Source of the DNA: Macrostomum hystrix
Lineage: Eukaryota; Platyhelminthes; Macrostomidae
Assembly (NCBI GenBank): GCA_950097015.1
Contig: CATNEN010000039.1
Location: 4,786,001 to 4,850,000 of the forward strand
Reading direction: 5' to 3'
Length of the DNA stretch: 64,000 nucleotides
This document shows positions 45,546 to 56,054 of the stretch, piece by piece. The notes under the pieces are model-generated. The model did not search any database. It was not told the origin of the DNA and saw only the letters and a program-made list of their open reading frames with translations. The position numbers and the translations under genes are program-made. Position 1 is the stretch's first letter. Every line of letters begins with the position of its first letter.

Positions 45546-46870
45546 TTTTTGTAATTATAATTAATTCTTTGTTTTCATTGGATGCATAGTGATTTTTTAA
45601 GGTTAGGTAAACAAAATTATATTTAAAAAACATTTTCCTATTTGAGAAATTTGTTTTCCTTAAACCAGGAAAGAAGAATATTTTTTATTCTGGTTAGTAA
45701 ATTGTTTGAAGAGCTAAATATACACAGTTTCGAAATATTTATTCGTTAAGCTTTTATTATCAGCAAAAATATTTCGAAATCATTAACCAGTTTTCTAAAC
45801 TGGTCAATACTAAATTGTATCTCATACGACTAATGATTTGCAATGACCGAGTGTCATTAACGCAGATTCTATATTACACAGGTAATATAGAATCTGTGGT
45901 CATTAATGTCTCACTGAGAATCTCACCCATAGATACTTGAGGCGTGCAACAATTTAGTTTCCTAATGTCTATGGCCAAAATTGATGGGAAGGCTAGGTAG
46001 GCAAGTCGATACAGCCAGACATAGACATTGATCCATGTGTGCATCAGTCGGCCTTTATTAGTACACCACAAAAAATGCCAAATAATTAACCAATAGCTAA
46101 AGCTTCATGCAAAGGCCTAGACACGAACGGTACAATGCTGGGACCACCCTGATCTCAGTTGTTTGAAATCAAAGGGAAATTTTCATGCCCAGAATTACTT
46201 AGCGATGAAAGGGATAATTGATGTCCCAAAGCCGCCTCAGGTCTCCACACACTTTGTAACTTTGCAGACCAAAATATAAAGAATGGCGTTCTAGACCTAA
46301 AGGTAGGACTAAAGAGCAATGAACAGCATCGGAATTTTGGTCATCAATCAAATCGAGAAAATTTGTCCCTAATTCGGCCAAGGAGGGGTTGGCGGCAGTC
46401 TGTCTGGCAGTCCCGAGGATGCCTGCAGATCATTCAATAATTTCTCAAGGGCAGTCGAGTACCGTTCTGTAGGAACCAGTCCTGCCATTGCTAGGCTAAA
46501 ATCGAGAATGAAGAAATCATGCGGAGAGAGACAGATACAACAAGTCCGTGTGGGATTTGCTTAGCCGACTTGTAAGACAAAATGCACGCCCGGGATTTAA
46601 GCCATTCCCAGGAGTCTTAATTCCCCGAATCTCCCTGATTGCTTGAACGGCAGCAGCAGCTAATCACAGGCTCCTCATGTACGCCTGGTTAAGCATTTCC
46701 TGTTCTCCATGTCTATACAATAGACTTATTTAAACCACATTAGAAGCTCCCTCAATGACTTTGATGCACATTGTGTTCTCTATCATTATTCATTTAGCGA
46801 CTGTCGACCTGAAATCAGCGAGGCGGCAATTCTGCCCGATCCGCTGACTCCTGAGCTTTACTGAGTGCAC
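45546..46870. other. intergenic, with a perfect short hairpin at 45863-45896
   Basis: CAGATTCTATATTA at 45863-45876 and its exact complement at 45883-45896 enclose a 6-base loop. The words AATGTCTATGGCCAAA and CGGCCTTTATTAGT near 45963 and 46050 recur in similar form near 47420 and 47495, so a dispersed repeat is present. No gene was recognised; the ORFs at 45874-46071 and 46199-46381 (minus) have no support. Confidence 0.5.
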
Positions 46871-46875
46871 ACAGC

Positions 46876-46903
46876 TGCACACACACACACACACACACAC
46901 ACA

Positions 46904-46940
<37 letters not shown>
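46876..46940. repeat. compound microsatellite (AC)n-(TC)n
   Basis: An AC run followed by an interrupted TC run. A second TC run with the same right flank, ACCTGCCCCGATTGGGC, occurs at 47128-47163. Confidence 0.9.
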
Positions 46941-46957
46941 ACCTGCCCCGATTGGGC

Positions 46958-47146
46958 TAAAGCGCTAAAGCGCTAGGCTAGACTCTACTGATGAGCTCCA
47001 ATAAGAGCGAAACGCGTCTGGAGTTTACTTGGTTCGAATCCGGCTTTCAATATTTTTATACATATCGGAATCGATTCCAACATTAGATTTTTGAAATTCA
47101 ATGGGCAGTGTCCTCTCTCCTCTCTCCCGCTCTCTCTCTCTCTCTC
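46958..47146 (+). mobile_element. hammerhead-ribozyme-bearing insert flanked by long direct repeats
   Basis: The segment between the two copies of ACCTGCCCCGATTGGGC (46941-46957 and 47147-47163, each preceded by a TC run) looks like an insertion of about 190 bp with a target duplication of at least 17 bp. The duplicated sequence is the 3' tail of the minus-strand SINE at 47164-47400. The insert carries a hammerhead ribozyme near its 5' end and a perfect Pol III B box GGTTCGAATCC at 47031-47041. It resembles small ribozyme-bearing SINE-like or retrozyme elements. No reverse transcriptase is encoded. Confidence 0.6.
46979..47027 (+). ncRNA. type I hammerhead self-cleaving ribozyme
   Basis: All catalytic parts are present in order. 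Stem I 5' strand is 46979-46987 (TAGACTCTA), core CTGATGA 46988-46994, and stem II GCTC/GAGC (46995-46998, 47005-47008) has loop CAATAA. GAAAC follows at 47009-47013, then a minimal stem III (AC/GT closing GC), the cleavage triplet GTC 47016-47018, and stem I 3' strand 47019-47027 (TGGAGTTTA). Stem I pairs over 9 bp with two G-U pairs. Cleavage is predicted between 47018 and 47019. The tiny stem III and the stem II loop closely resemble the schistosome satellite hammerhead. Very short stem III ribozymes are thought to work best as dimers or during transcription. Confidence 0.85.
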
Positions 47147-47163
47147 ACCTGCCCCGATTGGGC

Positions 47164-47400
47164 CAGATGTGCAGCCGACAGCCCAGAAGTAGCTATTACG
47201 CGGCGCATCTGAAGGCTACTTACGGCTGTTCAGTCCATAGACTGGGGAGACGCTAGACCCACCTTTAATTGCCCCAGCTAATACTGGTACCAATTTAACA
47301 GCTGGGTGAACTGAAGCAATGCAGAGTTAAGTGTCTCGCTGAAGGACCCCGACTTTCAAGTCGAAAGTCCGACGCTGTAACCACTAGGCTACATCGCCTA
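47164..47400 (-). mobile_element. tRNA-derived SINE (minus strand), V-SINE-like core
   Basis: Read on the minus strand, the head GATGTAGCCTAGTGGTTACA with CGTCGGACTTTCGACTTGAA is a tRNA-like A-box and anticodon region. It is followed by GAGACACTTAACTCTG (core) and CCAGTCTATGGACTGAAC. The last word and TTGGTACCAGTA recur in the + strand copy near 50410-50460. The B box is eroded. Its 3' end, GGCCCAATCGGGGCAGGT, runs into a GA microsatellite and is interrupted by the hammerhead insert. Confidence 0.65.
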
Positions 47401-48114
47401 CTGCAGAGGCTATATGGCCAAATGTCTATGGCCAAAGTTATGGTCTGTTTAGCAAGTCAGATATAGCCATAGATATTTAAGATGTGCAACCATCGGCCTT
47501 AATTAGTGGATCCCGAAATAGCCCTCCAACATGATGAAATTTGCTGAATGTCTTATCATTGATTTGATGTAGACCGAATAGCTGCAAGCATCACGGTAAC
47601 GTCACTCCACAATGCTCCCTTCTCTGAACTTGATCAGTTTGCATGCTGTGTCGGGAGCAGAAATAGCAATTCAAATAGGAAAAGAGTCTATTTAAGATTG
47701 CCTTAATTGCTTTAAGATCACTTTCATTTGCCTGGCTTGGCATGTTGCACAATAACAATCTACAGTAAACAAATAAAATTTATTTAAAAAGTTTTGTTTG
47801 AACGAACTGTCTGGGCTGAAAAGTACATGCATTTCAATTGGACAAATAATGACCAACCTAAGTGAAATTTTATTTTCGAGTAGTCAATATTGAAATTTCT
47901 AATTCGACTGTGAGAAAAACAACTAGGATTATATTATATTAACGAACCGGAACTGGTACAACCAGATGCACTTTTAATTGTTTTTTTATTTTGCTCGCAC
48001 ACAGTTGACCAATAAAACAACAATTCTCATATTGAGCTGCTCAGAATAACTTTTGAAAGAATAGCAATGAACTTGGACAACATGCAGCAAAGAGTATCAA
48101 ACACATTTTGCATT

Positions 48115-49145
48115 CAGATATCTAACATCCTTCGCAGATATCTAACATCCTTCGCAGATATTTAACATCCTTCGCAGATATCTATCATCCTTCGCAGATA
48201 TCTAACATCCTTCGCAGATATTTAACATCCTTCGCAGATATCTATCATCCTTCGCAGATATCTAACATCCTTCGCAGATATCTATCATCCTTCGCAGATA
48301 TCTATCATCCTTCGCAGATATCTATCATCCTTCGCAGATATCTATCATCCTTCGCAGATATCTATCATCCTTCGCAGATATCTATCATCCTTCGCAGATA
48401 TCTATCATCCTTCGCAGATATTTATCATCCTTCGCAGATATCTAACATCCTTCGCAGATATCTATCATCCTTCGCAGATATCTATCATCCTTCGCAGATA
48501 TCTATCATCCTTCGCAGATATCTATCATCCTTCGCAGATATCTATCATCCTTCGCAGATATCTATCATCCTTCGCAGATATCTATCATCCTTCGCAGATA
48601 TCTATCATCCTTCGCAGATATCTAACATCCTTCGCAGATATCTAACATCCTTCGCAGATATCTATCATCCTTCGCAGATATCTATCATCCTTCGCAGATA
48701 TCTATCATCCTTCGCAGATATCTAACATCCTTCGCAGATATCTATCATCCTTCGCAGATATCTATCATCCTTCGCAGATATCTAACATCCTTCGCAGATA
48801 TCTATCATCCTTCGCAGATATCTAACATCCTTCGCAGATATCTATCATCCTTCGCAGATATCTAACATCCTTCGCAGATATCTATTATCCTTCGCAGATA
48901 TCTAACATCCTTCGCAGATATCTATTATCCTTCGCAGATATCTATCATCCTTCGCAGATATCTAACATCCTTCGCAGATATCTAACATCCTTCGCAGATA
49001 TCTAACATCCTTCGCAGATATCTAACATCCTTCGCAGATATCTAACATCCTTCGCAGATATCTATCATCCTTCGCAGATATCTATCATCCTTCGCAGATA
49101 TCTAAACATCCTTCGCAGATATCTATCATTCTTCGCAGATATTTA
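48115..49145. repeat. minisatellite, 20-bp unit, about 51 copies
   Basis: The unit is TATCTATCATCCTTCGCAGA with TAACATC, TTATCATC and TATTATC variants, almost perfectly in register; a 1-bp insertion near 49105 breaks phase. Every unit has at least one stop, so no long ORF results. Confidence 0.96.
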
Positions 49146-50326
49146 TTTAACACAGCTACAACGCATTTTTCGTAGCACAGTATCTACTAAATGAATTGTT
49201 TTTGTCGTGGAAGGTTTAAAGCCATGTACGTACGCGAATGGAAACTGATTTGCTGTGCTACGGCCGCAAGGGATTTATTGCAACTGGCGGAAGTTACTGT
49301 AAGAGAATGCTGAAATCTTCCTTTTCTATTAATAGTAGTACCATATAGCCAAGCATAATTGAATTGAATCTGAGCAGAGACGGCAGCGAGCGCGACAACT
49401 TTGGCATCCGGACCGCGTCAGGGCTAATGCTGAAGTCACTGTAGCCCACACACTATACGTGTCTGCCTTCCTATTCATTTATGATACGTAATTTGGCGCC
49501 ATTTGCGAACCCAAATTCCTGGGCTCATTAAAGTTACGAGCGTAATGCTCTTCCAAATTAGAGATACAAGCAAGCCAAGACTTCTGAGCACTTTGCTGGC
49601 AGAAAAAAACTTTACACTTTGCAATTAGACCACTGAAAATTAGACAACTGATAATTTGACTGCTGACAATTTGATTGCTGACAATTTGATTGCTGACAAT
49701 TTGATTGCTGACAATTTGATTGCTGACAATTTGATTGCTGACAATTTGACGGCTGAAAATTTGACAAATTTAATGCAGACAATAAGACTGCTGACAACAA
49801 GACTCCAGGCAATTTGACTTACAGATTCGGTAAGCACAAGCAGTTACTGTATCAACTAGCATACATTTCCATCACATAAAAGATTTTCTCTCTCATTTAT
49901 GGTTATGATTATGCGCTATACTCCGTGCCAGACAATCATAATTCATAATTTGTTCTAATGCGATGCTGACATTATTGGCCTTGTCAGAGCCCAAAGCCCA
50001 AAGTTTGGCGTTGGCTCCAAGGATGCAAATTAGATTAAGATATAAATAAAAACAGTTCCGATGCTCTTAGATTGATCGCTTGCCATAACAAAAGTGAGAT
50101 TTCATCGACCTCATTTCTTTGAAATTACGCCGACTTTTTGCAATGAATGTAATACTGATCGATCGATTTTGCTCCTGATAACTAATCAACGGCACTAGTA
50201 GGGCCAATAATTCACAAGCTCACATGCACACAGTGAGATCGGCTAAACTTGAATTAGCCTACTATAAGTAGTCGGATACAATTTCGGAGAAAAATTAAAA
50301 AAAAATACGCGAGGGAAAGTTGTAAG
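49146..50326. other. intergenic, with a short 15-bp tandem repeat
   Basis: GACAATTTGATTGCT repeats about eight times at 49629-49760 with decayed ends (GACAATTTGACGGCTG). Nothing else was recognised. Confidence 0.6.
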
Positions 50327-50490
50327 GCTTCGGGCGTCTGAGCGAAAGGTTAGGGGTTCGAATCTCATTGGAAACAATTTGTGCCATTGAGCAAGACTCT
50401 AGTAAATTGGATACCAGTACCAGCATGTTGTGGTGGCTAACCCCAGTCCATGGACTGAACAGCAGTATGTTCAATGTGTTGGTTGGAACT
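50327..50490 (+). mobile_element. tRNA-derived SINE fragment, V-SINE-like core
   Basis: A B-box region, GGGGTTCGAATCTCATTGG (50353-50371), is followed by TGTGCCATTGAGCAAGACTC, then TTGGATACCAGTACCAGC and CCAGTCCATGGACTGAAC. The last two words are shared with the minus-strand copy at 47164-47400, so both belong to one family. The A-box half is poorly preserved. Confidence 0.65.
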
Positions 50491-51348
50491 TCTGTCCTTG
50501 AATTAAGAAATGTGCGTAAAACAAAGCCTATTCAACGCTGAGAGGTTTGCGTCTGTCTAACCGAATGAGACAGCAGGTGTGCTTCTCGCAGTGATGATTT
50601 TTATATTCACGCGGTCAAAGCAGCGGGACAGACTTCTCGAGAGAATCCTAACTGAATGGGAGAACTTGTTACAATTCAAAATGGGGGCATTTAGTGTGTA
50701 GAAAACTAAAATCAAGAGTATCACAATAGTTCAAGGCGGGCTCTGGCGGGTGAGCAACAAAGCGAGAGCAAATTATTTAAAATGGATTTGAGGCTTGCAG
50801 TAAATAAGCAGACGATCTCGAGCAGTTTTCTATAGTTTTTACGCTACGATCTGCATGCAAACTGAGTTGAAGAGTGAACAGAAAGCAAATATGAAAAATG
50901 AAAACCAGGCTTGTCCAGGATAAAAAACTAATACTATTCCTGCTATCAACTGATGTAATCTTACAAGTGAAGGCTGCATCGAAAAAAACTTGGAGAGGCG
51001 AAGCGCAACACCATAAACTTGTTCAAACCAGCCTTCAAATTTTGATTGGTCAACGAGTCCTTCACCTTTAAAACCATTTTGAGTAGCTAGTTAAGGACAA
51101 AACCATCTTATAGCAAGCCCTACTGGTAGGGTATGAATGTCACTGGGTCCTGAGTTCCATATAATTATTTGTAGCGGAGAGAAAGCTTGGGGCTTGTCCA
51201 GCAATTTTCAGAATTCTCTGCATGGTAATCATTTTAGCCCATAGATTACACTGATGCCGCATAGAGTGAAACTCAACGACCAGCTTCAGCCAAGTTCTGG
51301 TGCCGCATAGAATAAAAAAAATTGTTCTTAAAAAAACTAGCTCTCCGG
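50491..51348. other. 3' flank of the NTF2 gene, nothing further recognised
   Basis: Mixed-composition sequence between a SINE fragment and the NTF2 stop codon. No exon, RNA gene or repeat could be supported, and no minus-strand AATAAA was identified. Confidence 0.35.
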
Positions 51349-51741
51349 TCAGAAGTTATGCACACCCAGTCGAAAGACGTGATTGACAATGGCGAAGCTC
51401 TGGCCAAAGCTGCGCAACACGAAGGTCTCGGTGAATGCCAGCGGCTGTGCGCCGTCATCAACCCGAAGCTGGCCGTTGACAGCAACCAGGACTCCGCGCT
51501 CCACTGGTTGATAATCGGCATTGGTGATGGCCGTGCTGATGTGCTGGAAACCCAGTGATCTGTACTTGGCCATGATGGCCGCTTTGCCCATCAGCTGGGC
51601 GCCCTCATAGGTCAGCATGGCCTGGTCATAGTAGAAATTGGCTAGCTGCTCCCTGTTGCTCTGCAGTGTGGCATAGAATGCCTGAGTGAACTGCTGCCCT
51701 ATCAGGGCAAAGTTCACCGGAAAAGTCTCAAGCTGTAGGGC
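51349..51741 (-). CDS. NUTF2: nuclear transport factor 2 (NTF2)
   Basis: NTF2 carries RanGDP back into the nucleus through FG-nucleoporins. The ORF reads ...FALIGQQFTQAFYATLQSNR, NFYYDQAMLTYEGAQLMGKA, AIMAKYRSLGFQHISTAI, FTETFVLRSFGQSFAIVNHV and ends FRLGVHNF, close to the FRLALHNF end of animal NTF2. Landmarks conserved include the W/Y-EG loop, GK-AI and the C-terminal HNF. There is no ATG at the N-terminus: the frame stays open back to an acceptor (CCACTGCAG) at 51742, and the exon starts at 51741 with GCC CTA CAG in phase 0. With one added Met the product is 131 residues, about the usual 127, so the AUG must come from an upstream exon or a spliced leader. Intronless otherwise. Confidence 0.88.
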   Translation of the reverse strand, partial: ALQLETFPVNFALIGQQFTQAFYATLQSNREQLANFYYDQAMLTYEGAQLMGKAAIMAKYRSLGFQHISTAITNADYQPVERGVLVAVNGQLRVDDGAQPLAFTETFVLRSFGQSFAIVNHVFRLGVHNF

Positions 51742-53519
51742 CTGCAGTGGGTTGAATTTTTAAGCTTTTGATAATTCCATATATAAAAACGTATAGAATC
51801 GCTAAATTCAGTGTTTGTAACTAAACAAAAATTATACCACATTCATAAAAAACTGAAAAGATTTATGAAAAACCCACTACAAGCTACATATATATTTACC
51901 ATATAGGTGGTATAAAATCAAATGATTTGGGGTGGCAGCTGCATAAACTTATTAAATAACCAACAGAGATGAAATAATATGTGAAATTTTTATCCAACAA
52001 AATTGTGAATTTTTTATTGCAAGACATTTCTATTTATTAGCAAAGCCAAAAAAAAATTTGGTAAAGCAAAATTAACTCAGAAATCCACTCTGGTTCTGAG
52101 ATATGAGGTAATATTAGATTATTAACTAGAGTTAGCTAACTAAAGTAAAACACTACTACCAGAATTAAAAAATGAAAAAATATGACTAGCTTACTAGCAA
52201 AAACTGTGAGTCTGTGACTTCTGCTATGTGACGATTGGACTAAGGGTGGAGGCAAAAAGTTACTTTTGATTGCTGAAAAGGAATTTCAAGTCTAGTTTAA
52301 GGGACAATAAAAGCTGAATACTATCTAGTCTGAGCTTAAATTTATATATGCGACCTAGAAGTCTTAAAACGAAATTGAATTGTGGTACAGGCAAAAATAA
52401 AAAATAGAAAAGACAAAATGCTTTTTGAAATAAATAAATTACAAAAGTCTAAATTGTATAACATTTTACTAACAAATTTAATACGTGAATATCCATATTT
52501 AAATACTGAAAAGAACAAGTTTTATAGTTTTTTTCATAGGATTTGCATGTACTCATATAGTTTCTTTCTTCGAAATGTGAAGTAAATTAAAGAAGTTAAA
52601 TTCGTTAGCGATGTATCGCGAGCAACTTCGTTAAGAACGACTTTTTAGAAGCTATAAAACAAAAAACGAATCAATTATCCCGTACATGAAGTATGCATAT
52701 CAAGTGCATTCATACATTTGCGCTTAATTGTATTTTTATTCTGTAAGTTGTTTCTTAATTGCCAGACATGCACAGACATGTCTATGTTGCACTCGTATAT
52801 AATTTGTTTGCGGACTACTTACGAGTAACTTAGTAATTAGGTATTAGTTTTTAGTTATCATAAAAATAATTGTGTCTGTATTTTTTGGCTTGATCTTCAA
52901 GCTAGTGGCTCTAGATTCTGACAAGGACCACTAGCATTATTTCAGGACGTAACCAAGGACCACTAGCATTATATCATTATAGCATTATACCAGGTCCTTG
53001 GATTCTGATCGTAAAATTGTTAGCTATGAAATATGTGTTGCACACTCGCGTGCACTTTATATTAAAAAAAACCAAGTGCACATTTTTGCAGTTCTTCAAA
53101 ATTCAATTATATTGGCTACATAAAACAAATAGCGACCTTATAATGCATTCACGCATCAAAACAAAAGTTAGGATTGGCAGTACATGTGGCATTACTCGTG
53201 ATTTTCTTCTGGCTAAAAGAAACGTTTTAGCCAATTTCATATCCATGTCTTTGTATAAATGACAATTGCTATCCTTACACAATAAGTTTTGTCCGAAAAA
53301 ATAGATGCATGAGAATATATGTTTTTAACCTTTCTTAGCCAGCGCATGTTTAAGAGTATGAAGCGCAAACATAAGGAAGAAGAATTTGTTCAATTTTTAA
53401 GCGTGTGAAATTATTTCAAGTTAGTTTCACGAAATGTGTTTGTGGATATTAGGTACTTAAAATCTTTATATTCTTATCAGATCTAGATGCGTCAATTTAG
53501 CCCGACTCATCAGCACTTC
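51742..53519. other. AT-rich intergenic region
   Basis: No convincing upstream NTF2 exon was found. A short direct repeat, AAGGACCACTAGCATTAT, occurs at about 52923 and 52956. ORFs at 52382-52585 and 53017-53262 have no recognisable features. Confidence 0.4.
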
Positions 53520-55366
53520 TCAGCACGACTCATCAGCTGCTGCCGCCGCGCTGCCGATGCTGGCACTGCCGCGGCTTCGTCTGCGGCGTCGCGCCTGTAC
53601 GCAGACATCGGTGCAGCAGAGACGCATGCGAGAATCAGTCAGGGCGCCTGGATATCGCTTGCTGATGTAGTCTGGGAAGGGGTTGTGGAATATGCGCGAT
53701 GCATTCATGTATACATTGTGGGTTGAGATAAGTTTAAATTATAATTTTAATGCAGCTGAAAAATAAAGTCCATAAAGGAATTTCGAAAAGTTAGATTTCA
53801 AACCTTCTTATTTCAGTTCATAAAATTGCTACGAATCTCGTTGACTCACCGCAGATTCCCATGACAATATCCTTGTTGAGGGGCTGCTTGTACGCGCCGA
53901 CACCGCTGACAGAGGACTGGGCCAGGACCTCCCGAGTGAAGAAGTGCTTCATAAGGCCACGAAGGTGCAGTGTTGCCACGCCATGCGAAGCCCACAACAG
54001 GCGCTGGTGAGCCTCCGCTGGCATGCTGGCAGACGGATGGCTGGCAGACAAAGTAACAATGCGCTGGAAAGGTTTCATTAGAGAGAATGGATCAGGGCCG
54101 CAAACAGGATTGGGGGTGCATGGATCAGGGGCAGAATAAGATGGCAGATGGATCAGGGGCGGAAACAGCATTGGGAGTGCATGGATCAGGTGCGGAATAA
54201 GGATTGGGGGCAGATGGATCAGGGGCGGAAACAGCATTGGGAGTGCATGGATCAGGTGCGGAATAGGATTGGGGGCAGATGGATCAGGGGCGGAAACAGC
54301 ATTGGGGTGCATGGATCAGGTGCGGAATAAGGATTGGGGGCAGATGGATCAGGGGCGGAAACAGCATTGGGGGTGCATGGATCAGGGGCAGAAACAGCAT
54401 TGGGGGTGCATGGATCAGGGACGGAAACAGCATTGGGGGTGGATGGATCAGGGGCGGAAGGAGGATCAGGGGCGGAAGGAGGATCAGGGGCGGAAGGAGG
54501 ATCAGGGGCGGAAGGAGGATCAGGGGCGGAAGGAGGATCAGGGGCGGAAGGAGGATCAGGGTCGGAAGGAGGATCAGGGGCGGAAGGAGGATCAGGGTCG
54601 GAAGGAGGATCAGGGGCGGAAGGAGGATCAGGGTCGGAAGGAGGATCAGGGTCGGAAGGAGGATCAGGGGCGGAAGGAGGATCAGGGGCGGAAGGAGGAT
54701 CAGGGTCGGAAGGAGGATCAGGGGCGGAAGGAGGATCAGGGGCGGAAGGAGGATCAGGGGCGGAAGGAGGATCAGGGGCGGAAGGAGGATCAGGGGCGGA
54801 AGGAGGATCAGAGGCGAATTAGGCTTGTGCTGATAGACGTGGGCGGATGCGTAAAGATTCAATCGTCCATCAGCGGATTCTCAACTCACCCCATCAGCGG
54901 ATAGCTGGGGGACAAATGTTGGATCCACTTTGTCCGGGGCGCTGATCGGTTTTCGACCCTTCACAATGGCTGGCGCAACAGTTATGGCCATTGAAGTCGC
55001 TTCGGACTCCGAACAGGATGTCTGGTATGTCTGAGTCAGGGACGTCTGCGTCGTCTCCAAGCTTCGCAGTAAATCCAGGCCAGCCAGAAGTTGCTTGTGC
55101 GCGGCGGCAAGTTGTTGTAGAGCAGATGCGGCTGCTGACTGGATGTTAGCAGAGTTCGATTTCGACTGGTGCGGCTTCGGGGCGAGGTCGGCGTACAGGC
55201 GGCTCAGGCTAGAAAGAATCTGCTGCAGCCGCGATGAAGGCAGCTCATTGCACCGCGTAGCTAATTCAACCGGTTCTGTTTCCATGGCAACCGAACACCG
55301 ATGATCGGGCAGAGGCTGATGTAGCCGCCGAGGACTACTGAGCTTGCGTCGGTGAGTGGAAGACAT
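53520..55366 (-). CDS. BEN domain protein
   Basis: Three minus-strand exons, 54890-55366, 53850-54063 and 53520-53671, join in phase 0 (GGG|CGC) and as G|AC. Introns are GTGAGT...TTCCAG and GTGAG...TCCCAG. The product is about 280 residues. The first exon is Ser/Gln/Leu-rich with heptad-like LQQILSSLSRLYADL and LQQLAAAHKQLLAGLDLL, a probable coiled coil. Exons 2-3 form one BEN domain: LRGLMKHFFTREVLAQSSVS, then KQPLNKDIVMGIC|DYISKRYP and SRMRLCCTDVCVQARRR. BEN domains bind DNA or chromatin and act mostly in transcriptional repression. The domain is split by intron 2, which explains why neither half looks complete alone. Intron 1 carries a two-part minisatellite. The protein ends with an Arg-rich then Ala-rich tail. 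Confidence 0.78.
54085..54450. repeat. minisatellite, 33-bp unit, about 11 copies, intronic
   Basis: Units alternate between ATGGATCAGGTGCGGAATAA-type and ATGGATCAGGGGCGGAAACA-type, ending ATTGGGGGCAG or ATTGGGGGTGC, giving a 66-bp higher-order period. It lies in intron 1 of the BEN gene. Confidence 0.92.
54451..54818. repeat. minisatellite, 18-bp unit, about 20 copies, intronic
   Basis: The unit is GATCAGGGGCGGAAGGAG with a GGGTCG variant. It abuts the 33-bp array and shares GATCAGGGGCGGAA with it, so it appears to have grown from a shortened 33-bp unit. All frames stay open because 18 is a multiple of three. Confidence 0.95.
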
Positions 55367-56050
55367 TTTTGGGGCAAGCTTTTTGGTCGAGGAATTGAAA
55401 ATAATAGACAGAGCGGTTCTGAGTGAAGAAATGAGGCACTGCAGTGAGCATTGAAATGTCTTCGCTGCTGTAATTTATGACCAGGAAAATCTGTGCAGCG
55501 ATTCAAAAACGCTTTTTTAGTTTGAGCCTAGTGTTCTAATTAGTGACGCCACAAACCTCACCCAATCGTGACGCATGGGCGTATGTACACCAGCTCGTGA
55601 AGCCATGGCGTGTGGTGGCAGGCCAACCTGGGTTGCAGGTCGCGGGTGGGTGGTTTGGTGGACGAGAAGGTAGAGGGGGTTTAGTGAACACGGCTTAGCC
55701 AATAGGAGAACCCGATTGGGTTTGAAAAGCAAAGTCCTGTAAATATAGAGCTGTAATATAAAATGTGTCTTCGATTAAAACGCTATGCTTTCTGTACTTC
55801 AAAGTACATGTTAAACATGTGTTCAATTGACAGGCCATAAATGGACACAACTAGCCTGTATAGTTAGTTATCACTTACTAAAGTATTGCAGATGCTGGCA
55901 GCTACCCGAGTAAAAACTTACCGTACTGGCAGCATATTGCGTATGCATTTTAACAAATAAATTAAAAATCTTTGAAATCGAAATATTAAATTTACACTTC
56001 TTTTTAACTGAATACAGCAGTGGAAGTTTCTGGGTGAAAGCAGAATGAAT
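55367..56050. other. BEN gene upstream region
   Basis: No other gene is recognised. The BEN promoter (minus strand) should lie at the left of this stretch; no canonical TATA box was found there. Confidence 0.35.
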
Positions 56051-56054
56051 TATA

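Noticed and set aside
54269-54904. EDQGRK-repeat and other ORFs
   Set aside because: Translations of the 33- and 18-bp arrays in BEN gene intron 1.
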